DNA of 64,000 nt, taken from the NCBI GenBank assembly GCA_002354805.1, contig DEMH01000004.1:1-64000 (forward strand), read 5' to 3'. Under the pieces are notes generated by a model. It did not search any database and was not told where the DNA came from. It saw only the letters and a list, made by a program, of their open reading frames with translations. Within the stretch, counting starts at the first letter, position 1. The number at the start of each line of letters is the position of its first letter. The translations under genes and the position numbers were made by a program. Source of the DNA: Gammaproteobacteria bacterium UBA2675 (lineage in GTDB: Bacteria > Pseudomonadota > Gammaproteobacteria > Pseudomonadales > Pseudohongiellaceae). Positions 44,577 through 52,568 of this stretch are shown in pieces.

Positions 44577-45605
44577 ATGGATATCAAACAGGCGATACGG
44601 CACCTGTCAGCAGGGCAGGATCTGGATGCGGGCCAGACAGCAGGGCTGATTCGCGAGATGATGACCGGCCAGTGCACTGATGCCCAGATCGCTGCCTTCC
44701 TCGTCGCCCTGCAGATCAAGGGCATAAAAACAGCTGAGTTGCTGGGTGCGGCACGCGTCATGCGGGAGCTGGCAACGCCTGTTGCAGTGCCACCGGACGC
44801 ACATCTGGTGGATACCTGCGGTACCGGTGGTACGGGCACAGACACCTTCAATATTTCTACATCGGCGGCCATGGTGGCAGCCTGCGCAGGCGCGCGGGTG
44901 GCCAAGCATGGCAACCGTGGAGCCACCAGCAAAAGCGGCAGCGCTGATCTGCTGGAGGCGGCTGGCGTCAACCTTGGTATCAGTCCGGAACAGGTAGCGC
45001 AATGTATTCAGACCCTGGGAGTCGGTTTCATGTTTGCGCCCGGACACCACAGCGCCATGAAGCATGTAATTGGCCCGCGTCGTGAAATCGGTGTGCGTAC
45101 CATCTTTAATATGCTGGGACCATTGACGAATCCAGCGGGTGCTCCGAATCAGGTGATGGGAGTATTTGCTGCGGAATGGATCGAGCCGATACTGGATGTC
45201 CTTCAGGAACTTGGCAGCCGGCATGTGCTGGTGCTGGCCGCTGACGACGGACTGGATGAAATCAGCCTGTCCGCGAGTACGCAGATCGGTGAATTGCGAG
45301 ATGGACATATCACACGGTATACCGTGTCGCCAGCGGACTTCGGCATGCAGCAGCGCAGTGACTATCGTGCCCTGCAGGTGGATTCTCCACAGCAGAGCCT
45401 GGAGCTGGTGAAAAAAGCACTGAGCTACCAGGACGAGGCTGCAGGCGATATTGTGGCTTTGAACGCCGGAGCTGCCATCTACGCGGCTAACCTCTGCGAC
45501 GATCTGCCGGCAGGTGTGGCACGCGCACAAGAGATACTGAAAAGTGGTGCTGCGCTGGAGAAACTGCAGCAGCTGGCTGAAATGACACAAGGGTTTGCCA
45601 AGTGA
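44577..45605 (+). CDS. trpD: Anthranilate phosphoribosyltransferase
   Basis: Joins anthranilate to PRPP. 342 residues: N-terminal helical domain (QAIRHLSAGQDLDAGQTAGL), PRPP site VDTCGTGGTGTDTFNIST, KHGNRGATSKSGSADLLEA and the C-terminal NAGAAIYAANL. Seven bases after trpG and overlapping trpC by four bases (GTGA), so the three are translationally linked. Confidence 0.98.
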   Translation: MDIKQAIRHLSAGQDLDAGQTAGLIREMMTGQCTDAQIAAFLVALQIKGIKTAELLGAARVMRELATPVAVPPDAHLVDTCGTGGTGTDTFNISTSAAMVAACAGARVAKHGNRGATSKSGSADLLEAAGVNLGISPEQVAQCIQTLGVGFMFAPGHHSAMKHVIGPRREIGVRTIFNMLGPLTNPAGAPNQVMGVFAAEWIEPILDVLQELGSRHVLVLAADDGLDEISLSASTQIGELRDGHITRYTVSPADFGMQQRSDYRALQVDSPQQSLELVKKALSYQDEAAGDIVALNAGAAIYAANLCDDLPAGVARAQEILKSGAALEKLQQLAEMTQGFAK

Positions 45606-46399
45606 GCACAAGCACGATTCTGGAAAAAATACTCGACCGCAAGCAGTGGGAGATTCAGCAGAACAGCCAGCAGGTCAGCCTGGCCATGCAGGAAAAGCTG
45701 GCGCGCGACACCACGGACGACAGGCGGGGTTTCATTAGCGCACTGCGAGAGCGCATGGATCAGCAGCAAACGGCTGTGATTGCCGAGATTAAAAAAGCGT
45801 CTCCGAGCAAAGGCCTGATTCGCGAAGACTTTGACCCGGCACGTATTGCCGCGCAGTATGCGGCAGCTGGCGCCAATTGCCTGTCGGTGCTGACTGACGA
45901 ACAGTTTTTTCAGGGCAGCAATGAGTACCTCAAGCAGGCGCGCGCGGCCTGTGAGCTGCCTGTAATTCGCAAGGACTTTATTGTTGACCCGTACCAGGTG
46001 GCAGAAGCGGGCGCCATCGGCGCCGATTGTATCCTGTTGATTGTTGCAGCTCTGAATCCGGTGCGCCTGAAAGAACTGTCGCAGTGCGCCGCAGATTTTG
46101 CCCTTGATGTCCTAGTTGAAGTTCACAACGAGACCGAGCTGGATGTAGCCCTGTCTGCGGGTTTCGATCTGATTGGAATCAATAATCGCAATCTGCATAC
46201 CTTTCATACCGATCTGGATACCACGCTGCGCCTGGCGGAGCGGGTGCCGGAAGATAAACTGATTGTCACCGAAAGTGGGATCAGCACAGCCGCTGATGTA
46301 AAACACATGGTGTCACGTGGAATTTATGGATTCCTGATTGGTGAGACATTCATGCGCGCCGACGATCCGGGTGAAAAGCTGCGCGAATTGTTCGACTGA
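45602..46399 (+). CDS. trpC: Indole-3-glycerol phosphate synthase
   Basis: Cyclises carboxyphenylamino-deoxyribulose phosphate to indole-3-glycerol phosphate. 265 residues, a TIM barrel with IAEIKKASPSKGLIREDFDP, LSVLTDEQFFQGS, LPVIRKDFIVDPYQ, IGINNRNLHTF and VTESGIST. It is the monofunctional form, not fused to trpF. GTG start at 45602 overlaps the trpD stop. Confidence 0.98.
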   Translation: MSTSTILEKILDRKQWEIQQNSQQVSLAMQEKLARDTTDDRRGFISALRERMDQQQTAVIAEIKKASPSKGLIREDFDPARIAAQYAAAGANCLSVLTDEQFFQGSNEYLKQARAACELPVIRKDFIVDPYQVAEAGAIGADCILLIVAALNPVRLKELSQCAADFALDVLVEVHNETELDVALSAGFDLIGINNRNLHTFHTDLDTTLRLAERVPEDKLIVTESGISTAADVKHMVSRGIYGFLIGETFMRADDPGEKLRELFD

Positions 46400-46472
46400 C
46401 TAAACATTCCCTGCGAACAGCCGATACCAGTCACTATGAGAACGATCTCAATAATGACGACCCGGGCCGTAA

Positions 46473-47180
46473 ATGTTCGTACCCAACCTGCTGACCATCT
46501 TCTTTTTGCTGCTTCTGCTGTGGGCGGGGTTGCTGCTGGCCAAGTGGGCCTTGCATCATCAGTCCGAGCAATACTGGCGGCTTCGCCAGCTGGCATCAGT
46601 GGATGAGCGGCGACGTCAGATATATGAAGCCAGTCGGGCCCTGCTGCAGATGGACACCGATCCCGAAATCCTGCAGCCACTCTACGAAACACTGGCCAAC
46701 GATATAAAAACCATTCAACGCCTGGATCCGTCCCGGAGTGACCTGGATGCCCAACTCAAAGAAGCGGAGACCGCCGGCCGCAAACGCGGAAGCGGTTCAG
46801 CTGGCGGCAGTGCTGCGGTGGCAACCGAGCAGGAGCTGAGTGTTGCTCAGCGACACATACAGCGCGCGTTGCAGATATTCATGGATTTGTACAAAGGCGA
46901 AAAGATCAGTGCCAGTCAGTTTGAGTCAGCCCGTGACAAGCTGCGAACGCTGGGCCTGCGCGTGGCGGTCAACTCCAGCCTGTTGATGGCACAGAAAGCA
47001 ATTGAACATGAGGACGGCATTCGGGCGATGTCATGCTATCGGCGCGCCGAGAGTCTGCTGGGCATGAGGGGGCTGCCGCAGGATGAAAAGCGCGACAAGC
47101 TCGCCTACATCAAGGCCGAACGGGAGAAACTGTTTGCCAATGGTGGGCGCGGCCTGTTGATGCTGGCTTCCGGCGAATAA
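46473..47180 (+). CDS. Membrane-anchored helical protein, unknown function
   Basis: 235 residues. One N-terminal transmembrane segment (LLTIFFLLLLLWAGLLLAKW, residues 6-25), then a long, mostly helical, charged region. A Gly/Ser/Ala-rich linker (about 109-122, SGSAGGSAAVA) divides it into two helical parts; the second, VAQRHIQRALQIFMDLYKGE to the end, resembles a TPR-like or coiled bundle. I do not recognise a family. Its stop codon abuts the stop of the convergent vfr gene with no gap. It follows trpC by 73 bp. Cytoplasmic orientation is likely given the positive charges after the helix (inference). Confidence 0.7.
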   Translation: MFVPNLLTIFFLLLLLWAGLLLAKWALHHQSEQYWRLRQLASVDERRRQIYEASRALLQMDTDPEILQPLYETLANDIKTIQRLDPSRSDLDAQLKEAETAGRKRGSGSAGGSAAVATEQELSVAQRHIQRALQIFMDLYKGEKISASQFESARDKLRTLGLRVAVNSSLLMAQKAIEHEDGIRAMSCYRRAESLLGMRGLPQDEKRDKLAYIKAEREKLFANGGRGLLMLASGE

Positions 47181-47816
47181 TCAGCGGGTTCCAAACACTA
47201 CAATGGTTTGTCCGTGAACCGAAATCAGCTGTTGCTCCTCGAGAGTCTTCAAAACACGCCCCGCCATTTCCCGGGAACAGTTAACCAGACTGCCCAGTTC
47301 CTGCCGGGTAATTTTGATCTGCATGCCCTTGGGATGAGTCATCGCTGCCGGCTCTTTGCTGAGTTCAATCAGCGTGCGCGCGATGCGGCCCGTCACATCA
47401 TAAAAAGCCAGATCGCCCAGTTTTCGTGTCGTATGTCGCAGGCGGTTGGCCATCTGCTTGCCAATAGTGAAGAGAATTTCGGGGTGGGCCCGCACATAGC
47501 TGTTGAACCTGCCGTACTCAATTTCTGCAATTTCGCAGCCGGTACGGGCGCGGCAGAATGCGCTGCGTGACTGCAGGGAATCAAACAGGCCCATCTCGCC
47601 AAAGAAGTCCCCTGGATTCAGATAGGCAATGATCACCTCCTTGCCTTCCTCTTCTTCCAGATACACGGAGACTGTGCCCTTCATGATGTAGTAGAGCGTA
47701 GTCGGTTCATCACCCGCGTAGATGACAGTCTGACCCCGCTCATACTTGCGAATCTGGCAGAAGGCCAGAAAGTTGTGCAGATCATCAATGTGGGGAGTGA
47801 TGGCCATCAGCGCCAT
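47181..47816 (-). CDS. vfr: Vfr/CRP-family cAMP-dependent transcription regulator
   Basis: 211 residues from MALMAITPHI (ATG 47816 with AGGAG 9 nt upstream; the frame is open to 47885). N-terminal cyclic-nucleotide-binding domain with GTVSVYLEEEEGKEVIIAYL, GDFFGEMGLFDSLQSRSAFC and RARTGCEIAEI; the Glu and Arg-Ser residues that contact cAMP are present. C-terminal helix-turn-helix with TRQELGSLVNCSREMAGRVL. In Pseudomonas Vfr controls virulence, quorum sensing and twitching genes, and lies between trpC and an OsmC-like gene exactly as here. The pilus genes at 60.7-64 kb are possible targets (inference). Confidence 0.93.
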   Translation of the reverse strand: MALMAITPHIDDLHNFLAFCQIRKYERGQTVIYAGDEPTTLYYIMKGTVSVYLEEEEGKEVIIAYLNPGDFFGEMGLFDSLQSRSAFCRARTGCEIAEIEYGRFNSYVRAHPEILFTIGKQMANRLRHTTRKLGDLAFYDVTGRIARTLIELSKEPAAMTHPKGMQIKITRQELGSLVNCSREMAGRVLKTLEEQQLISVHGQTIVVFGTR

Positions 47817-47959
47817 ATCGGTGCTCTCCTGGTTGTTGGTCGGAATTCCCTTGTCCGGATATGACTTGATTGTAACGCAAGCCATGAGCTCACGGCTAAC
47901 CCTGACGCACAGGCTGTGTTAATCTTTCGCACCCGCTGACAGGAGTACAGGAGCAAGTG

Positions 47960-48379
47960 ATGAAAGCAACAGTTCGTTGGGTTAACAACGCGATGTTTTT
48001 GGGCGAATCCGGCAGTGGCCATACGGTGGTCATGGATGGACCTGAGGACAGCGGTGGCCGGAATCTGGGCCTTCGCCCTATGGAGATGCTGCTGATCGGC
48101 ACCGGGGGATGTTCTTCATTTGACGTGGTCAATATTCTTCGCAAGTCCCGGCAACAGGTGACTGATTGTCAGGTCGACATGCAGGCCACCCGCGCAGACG
48201 CTGTGCCGGCTGTGTTCGAAAGCATTCACATGCACTTTATCGTGACCGGCAAAGAGCTGAGTGAGAAGCAGGTTGAGCGGGCAGTGTCGCTGTCGGCTGA
48301 AAAATACTGTTCAGCTTCCATCATGCTGGCTGGCGCTGGCGTAAAGATGACGCATACCTTCGAGATCGTCGAAGGCTGA
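47960..48379 (+). CDS. OsmC/Ohr-family protein (YhfA-like)
   Basis: 139 residues from ATG 47960 (GTG at 47957 is possible; AGGAG lies just upstream). Contains SGHTVVMDGPEDSGGRNLGL, GTGGCSSFDVVNIL with the conserved Cys, and a second conserved Cys in SAEKYCSASIMLAG. Two Cys in this spacing are the redox pair of OsmC-type peroxidases, which reduce organic hydroperoxides. YhfA-like members have uncertain function. It is divergent from vfr and convergent with the bufferin-like operon, 6 bp between stops. Confidence 0.88.
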   Translation: MKATVRWVNNAMFLGESGSGHTVVMDGPEDSGGRNLGLRPMEMLLIGTGGCSSFDVVNILRKSRQQVTDCQVDMQATRADAVPAVFESIHMHFIVTGKELSEKQVERAVSLSAEKYCSASIMLAGAGVKMTHTFEIVEG

Positions 48380-48385
48380 GCCACT

Positions 48386-49204
48386 CTACCGATGCAGCAG
48401 CTGCAGCTCGATTGTCTTGAGCAGCAGCTGCAGGCTGAGTGTGGGAATGTCCTCATCAGGACGCTGGCTGTTCAGATAGTCGCAAAGTCCAGCGAAATTA
48501 ACCCCCTGTTGCAGTCTCTGCAGAAAACCTGCCATCAGGTCGCTGATACGGTGGAACTGCATCCGATAATCTGATCTGCGCACCAGATACCATGCACAAT
48601 CCGTATCCGTAAACCTCATTGCAGAGAAGCTGGTTTCGCCCGGCACTGGGTCTGGAGAGTTCATGTATTGCTGCATCTGACTCCAGTACTTTTCCAGGTC
48701 AAATGCACTGCTCATGATTGCCCAGTCCTGTTTAGGCTGCCAGCGAGTCTCCGGCCACTGATCAGGCGGCAGAGACTGAAGCTGCGCCTGGGTGTAGGCA
48801 GGTTCGTCAGCGCGATCGAACAGCTCGATCAGCAGGCTTTCCAGTTCGATGATGCTGATCAGGGCTGGCAGCTTTCCGAACTGCTCGTGTTGCCGAACGA
48901 AAGCCAGCAGGTTTTCGCCCAGCAGGCCCATAGGCCCTGGGCGCGGCGGTGAGCTTGCCAGGTACTCGATCCAGAGTCGGGTATACACATCCTGACCCAG
49001 GGTGTGATAGGTCACTGGAAAAAGCTCGGAGGAAATTTGTATCAGTCGCTGGTGGTAGGCGTTGTTGTAGATCGCCAGCGCTTCGATCTGGCTGATTTCC
49101 CGGTGTGGTTTGAATAGCTGCTGGATATCATCGGCGCTCTCGCGCAGGTCCTGCGGCCGGGTTATCCACTTCCAGAAAGCTTCCTGTTCCTCTGACCAGG
49201 TCAT
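48386..49204 (-). CDS. DUF2063-type partner protein of a bufferin/MNIO system (BufC/HvfC-like)
   Basis: 272 residues from ATG 49204, which has GGAG 9 nt upstream and starts after the DUF692 gene stop. The N-terminal domain (residues 1-110) matches DUF2063: FWKWITRPQDLRE, LAIYNNAYHQRLIQISSELF, DVYTRLWIEYLASSPPR and LLAFVRQH. The C-terminal half has a second alpha/beta part ending in QRLQQGVNFAGLCDYLN. In known systems the DUF2063 protein binds the precursor leader and presents it to the MNIO enzyme. Third gene of the operon precursor-DUF692-DUF2063. Confidence 0.82.
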   Translation of the reverse strand: MTWSEEQEAFWKWITRPQDLRESADDIQQLFKPHREISQIEALAIYNNAYHQRLIQISSELFPVTYHTLGQDVYTRLWIEYLASSPPRPGPMGLLGENLLAFVRQHEQFGKLPALISIIELESLLIELFDRADEPAYTQAQLQSLPPDQWPETRWQPKQDWAIMSSAFDLEKYWSQMQQYMNSPDPVPGETSFSAMRFTDTDCAWYLVRRSDYRMQFHRISDLMAGFLQRLQQGVNFAGLCDYLNSQRPDEDIPTLSLQLLLKTIELQLLHR

Positions 49205-49238
49205 CAGCCTGCTCTCCACGGGCACGATGTTGCGTATG

Positions 49239-50054
49239 TCATTGGGTGTCCAGCGCCTGCTGCTGAATCGCTCTGGCCTGCGCCAGCTCAGCAATCAGCT
49301 CCTGGAGCGGGGGTATATTGTCGTCCCGCTCCAACAGGGTTGCTGTGGCACCGAACCGTTTGCAGGCTGCGGCATACAGTTCCCACACAGGGTCGCTGAC
49401 GGCCTGGTCGTGGGTGTCGATAATATGGCTGCTGTTATGCGTGTGCCCGGCCAGATGGAACTGGGCAACACAGTCTGGTCTTAGCGCCTGCAGGGACTGA
49501 TAGGGATCAAGCCCCAGGTTGAAACAGCTGACATAGAGGTTGTTTACATCCAGCAGTATCCGACAGCCCGTTCTCTCCACCAGGGTGTTGATGAACTCGG
49601 CCTCGCTCATACTGGCAGACCGGAACTGAATGTAGACTGACGGGTTTTCCAGCACGATGTGGTGGCCGAGGTAGTCCTGAATCTGGCTTACCTTACTCGC
49701 AACCTGATCCAGCGTCTCCTGATTGTAGGCGATGGGCAGCAGGTCGTGTGAGGTTTTACCGTGCAGCCCTGTCCAGCAGAGATGGTCAGACACCCAGGCC
49801 GGTTGTACTTCTTGAATCAGCGCCTTGAGTTGCTTCAGGTAGTCGAAGTCGGGCGCTTCGGCAGTGCCAATGTTGAATGACAGGCCATGTAAAACAACCG
49901 GGTAGTGTTCGCGGACCTGGCGCAGAATCGCGCGCGGGCGCCCGCCGGGGGCAAGGTAGTTCTCGGTTATCAACTCAAACCAGTCGACGTCAGGCCGCCC
50001 AGTCAGCACGTCATTGTAGTGCTGACTGCGCAGTCCCAATCCGAAGCCAAGCAT
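49239..50054 (-). CDS. DUF692 multinuclear non-heme iron oxidase (MNIO), BufB-like
   Basis: 271 residues from MLGFGLGLRS (ATG 50054; a longer frame would overlap the precursor gene). A TIM-barrel family that binds two or three irons and modifies cysteines in ribosomal peptides (oxazolone/thioamide or thiooxazole). Iron-ligand-like motifs are all present: DWFELITENYL, VLHGLSFNIG, VSDHLCW, VLENPSVYI, LLDVNNLYVS, QFHLAGHTH and DTHDQAV. No obvious Shine-Dalgarno, so translation may be coupled to the precursor gene, whose stop is 14 bp upstream. Substrate: most likely the Cys-rich protein encoded just before it. Confidence 0.9.
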   Translation of the reverse strand: MLGFGLGLRSQHYNDVLTGRPDVDWFELITENYLAPGGRPRAILRQVREHYPVVLHGLSFNIGTAEAPDFDYLKQLKALIQEVQPAWVSDHLCWTGLHGKTSHDLLPIAYNQETLDQVASKVSQIQDYLGHHIVLENPSVYIQFRSASMSEAEFINTLVERTGCRILLDVNNLYVSCFNLGLDPYQSLQALRPDCVAQFHLAGHTHNSSHIIDTHDQAVSDPVWELYAAACKRFGATATLLERDDNIPPLQELIAELAQARAIQQQALDTQ

Positions 50055-50068
50055 GGCAGGGGGTGGCT

Positions 50069-50536
50069 TTACAGCGACGACAGCACCGTGCCGCCAAGCT
50101 TCTCGCACAGTGAGTCAGAGATGTCTTTGCTATCGCTGTATACGCCAACAAATCCGATCCCATGACAGGTGTTCTGGCCCGCACAATTGGCGTTTGCATT
50201 ACCCTTACAGGCACTGAGACCTGCGCAGGTGAAAACGTCATTGCAGTAAGTCACCTGTACGGCGTCCGATGCCAGGTCAGTTCCCGCAGCTGCTGTCAGT
50301 GCTTTGGCCTGAGTGCCGCCCATGACCTGACACATGACTGAGGAAAAGTTTTCATTGCCGGTGCTGACCGCGGCAAAGGCAGTGTCCGGAACGTCCTGAC
50401 ACACGCTGACCTTGACCGGCTGGTCCGGGTTGTTGTCCAGCGAATCGAAGGCTGAAGCGGCGGCGGTGCCGGACATCAGCAACGCGGCCGCCGCGCTGGC
50501 GAGTTTCCAACCTTCTGACTTATTTGCTGCATTCAT
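50069..50536 (-). CDS. Cys-rich exported RiPP precursor, bufferin-like (BufA2-like), internally duplicated
   Basis: 155 residues from MNAANKSEGW (ATG 50536 with AGGAG 8 nt upstream). Signal peptide to about residue 29. Eight cysteines in the mature part: 46, 69, 98, 104, 110, 118, 124 and 144. The core, FTCAGLSACKGNANANCAGQ then NTCHGIGFVG, has the CxG/ACKG/NxCxG pattern of BufA2-type bufferins, whose cysteines are modified by the MNIO and bind copper. It is much longer than typical bufferins (about 90-120) and looks duplicated: VKVSVCQDV...SVMCQVMGGT (41-75) matches VQVTYCNDV...DSLCEKLGGT (93-150), with the Cys core inserted only in the second copy. First gene of the operon. Confidence 0.8.
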   Translation of the reverse strand: MNAANKSEGWKLASAAAALLMSGTAAASAFDSLDNNPDQPVKVSVCQDVPDTAFAAVSTGNENFSSVMCQVMGGTQAKALTAAAGTDLASDAVQVTYCNDVFTCAGLSACKGNANANCAGQNTCHGIGFVGVYSDSKDISDSLCEKLGGTVLSSL

Positions 50537-50762
50537 ACTGACTCTCCTGAACATTTCTATAATTCCGGACTGCGTGAAAACCGCGACAGCCCGACAACCA
50601 TATCGTTATGTGGCAACCATTATGCGCATAGAGCAACTTAATGGCGCCTTAATATTGTTACGAATGGCAACGTTTCCCGGATTATCGCATCTACAGGCGC
50701 GCAAACAAGTCACTGCGTCAATATGTCACAGTGGGTTTGCTGTCACGATTTTTCTGATGCAC

Positions 50763-51371
50763 TTACTGTTTTTCCAGAAAAAGCCGGGTACGGGCCTCCA
50801 GACGGTCAATGCGCAGGCGCAGATCGTCAACTCTGGACTGAAAACCGGCAATTTCATGACGGCTGGGCAGCAGCGCGGCCTCCTGTTGCAGGAAATCAGT
50901 GGTGTCCTGCCGCAGTGACGAAATCGTCATCTCTGTCTGTTGGCGGGCTTTTGTGAGTGCGGAGGCAGCGAGGTGGAATGCCGGATTGTCGAACAGGTCC
51001 TGCCACTGCAGCTCAAGTCGCGTCACCGCGCGGTGCAGTGCCTGAATCAGATGCACATCACCACTGAGCTGTAGTTCCGGGTGGTAAAGTGCAGCTGCCG
51101 GGTCATCGCTTTGCAGCAGGCCCAGCAATGCGGCACGCGTGCCACGAATAGTGGCATCAATTGGCTCTTCGGGTTCGACCAGCAGGTGAATGCGATCGGC
51201 GCTTATTCGCAGTGCGAGTGACAGGCGTGGGGAGCTGGTGCACTCCAGCAGGATCAGCTTGTCGGGCGCAACCTTGTACAGTGAGGCGATAATATGGGGA
51301 TCCCGCTTGAGGAACAGGTTCAGTCCTGCCTCAATAGGCTGGAGCATCGCAAACTTCAACAGTGCGCTCAT
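50763..51371 (-). CDS. ubiJ: Ubiquinone biosynthesis accessory factor UbiJ
   Basis: 202 residues. N-terminal SCP2-type lipid-binding domain (about 10-125: PIEAGLNLFLKRDPHIIASL, LSLALRISADRIHLL, LQLSGDVHLIQALHRAV) and a C-terminal coiled coil (SRVDDLRLRIDRLEARTRLF). UbiJ binds ubiquinone precursors in the cytosolic Ubi complex. It lies 10 bp downstream of ubiE as in other gammaproteobacteria; ubiB, normally third, is missing here. Confidence 0.9.
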   Translation of the reverse strand: MSALLKFAMLQPIEAGLNLFLKRDPHIIASLYKVAPDKLILLECTSSPRLSLALRISADRIHLLVEPEEPIDATIRGTRAALLGLLQSDDPAAALYHPELQLSGDVHLIQALHRAVTRLELQWQDLFDNPAFHLAASALTKARQQTEMTISSLRQDTTDFLQQEAALLPSRHEIAGFQSRVDDLRLRIDRLEARTRLFLEKQ

Positions 51372-51381
51372 GGCAGGCTGC

Positions 51382-52170
51382 CTATTTATAACCGATATGG
51401 ATGGCGCTGATTCCGCCCAGCAGGTTGTGATACTTGCAGTCCCGGAAACCGGCTTCCTGCATCATGGACTTGAGGGTTTCCTGATCCGGATGCATACGAA
51501 TCGATTCCACCAGGTAACGGTAGCTGTCGGCATCGCCGGTGACCGCTTTGCCTGCTAAAGGCCACAGCGCTGACCAGGCATCGTAGGCCTTGCCAAGAAC
51601 CGGGTTGACCGGCTTTGAGAATTCCAGCACCAGCGCGCGGCCGCCAGGTTTGAGTGTCTGGTACATGGAGCGCAGCGCGGCATCCTTATCAGTGACATTG
51701 CGCAAACCATAGGCAATGACAATGCAGTCAAAACTTTCCGGCTCAAACGGCAGGTGTTCGGCATTGACCTGTGCGATGCTGATATTGCCTGTCAGCCCCC
51801 GGTCCAGCAGTCGATCGCGACCCACCTTGAGCATGGAATCATTTATGTCAGCCAGGACCACCTGGCCGCTGGGACCCACCAGCGGGGAAAATTTCATGGA
51901 AAAATCCCCCGTACCACCGGCCAGGTCGAGCACGCGCTGGCCTGTCCGCACACCGCTGAGCTGCACCGTAAACTGCTTGATGACACGGTGCGTGCCCATG
52001 GATATCAGGTCATTCATCACATCATAGCGATTGGCGACTGAGTGAAATACCTGGCCCACCCGCCGGGTTTTTTCCGCGGGACTTACAGTCTGGTAGCCGA
52101 AGTGGGTACCTGCTTCGCCGTCCGCATCCGCATGGGTGGTGTGGGGATCATTATGTTGTTGGTTGCTCAT
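51382..52170 (-). CDS. ubiE: Ubiquinone/menaquinone C-methyltransferase UbiE
   Basis: 262-residue SAM-dependent methyltransferase of quinone synthesis. THFGYQTVSPAEKTRRVGQV is the family start; motif I is VLDLAGGTGDFSMKF; further motifs are FDCIVIAYGLRNVTDK and ALVLEFSKP. A polar N-terminal extension of about 20 residues is His/Asp-rich. It overlaps the DUF971 gene by four bases (ATGA) and is followed by ubiJ. Confidence 0.97.
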   Translation of the reverse strand: MSNQQHNDPHTTHADADGEAGTHFGYQTVSPAEKTRRVGQVFHSVANRYDVMNDLISMGTHRVIKQFTVQLSGVRTGQRVLDLAGGTGDFSMKFSPLVGPSGQVVLADINDSMLKVGRDRLLDRGLTGNISIAQVNAEHLPFEPESFDCIVIAYGLRNVTDKDAALRSMYQTLKPGGRALVLEFSKPVNPVLGKAYDAWSALWPLAGKAVTGDADSYRYLVESIRMHPDQETLKSMMQEAGFRDCKYHNLLGGISAIHIGYK

Positions 52171-52568
52171 GAGTGATTGGTCCTGGTCGGATCTGTAATG
52201 GTAATCACTTGTGCATCATCACGCAATCGACCCGCCCGTCTCAGGCGTTCAAGATAGTCCTGCCACAACTGATCCTGACGGGTACAGAGGTCGAACAGAT
52301 AATCCCAGGTAAAAATGCCACTGTCGTGTCCATCATCAAAACTTGGCTGGATGGCATAGTGGCCGACACCGCGAACGCCGGTCAGGCGGACATGACGTTT
52401 TCCCCATTGCAGGACGGCCTGCTCCGGGCCATGACCGCTGACTTCGGCAGAGGGGGAGTGCACGCGAAGAAACTCTGCGGGCAGCTGATAAGTGCTGCCG
52501 TCAGCATACGAAAGCTCCAGCACATTACTGGTTTTGCGCAGCCGTATGCTGACAGGGGTTCTGTCCAT
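52167..52568 (-). CDS. DUF971 / gamma-butyrobetaine hydroxylase-like N-terminal domain protein
   Basis: 133 residues with the domain pattern VLELSYADGSTYQLPAEFLR, GKRHVRLTGVRGVGHYAIQP, FDDGHDSGIFTWDYLFDLC and a C-terminal helix with DYLERLRRAGRLRDD. The same fold occurs at the N-terminus of gamma-butyrobetaine hydroxylases and in Fe-S related proteins. Its function is not established. Overlaps ubiE and abuts hslU (shared base at 52568); the hslVU-DUF971-ubiE order is common in Pseudomonas-like genomes. Confidence 0.85.
   Translation of the reverse strand: MDRTPVSIRLRKTSNVLELSYADGSTYQLPAEFLRVHSPSAEVSGHGPEQAVLQWGKRHVRLTGVRGVGHYAIQPSFDDGHDSGIFTWDYLFDLCTRQDQLWQDYLERLRRAGRLRDDAQVITITDPTRTNHS

Noticed and set aside
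44607..45611. 334-codon open frame antisense to trpD
   Set aside because: trpD is certain from its PRPP-site motif and its operon overlaps; the opposite frame is a by-product of G+C-rich codon use.
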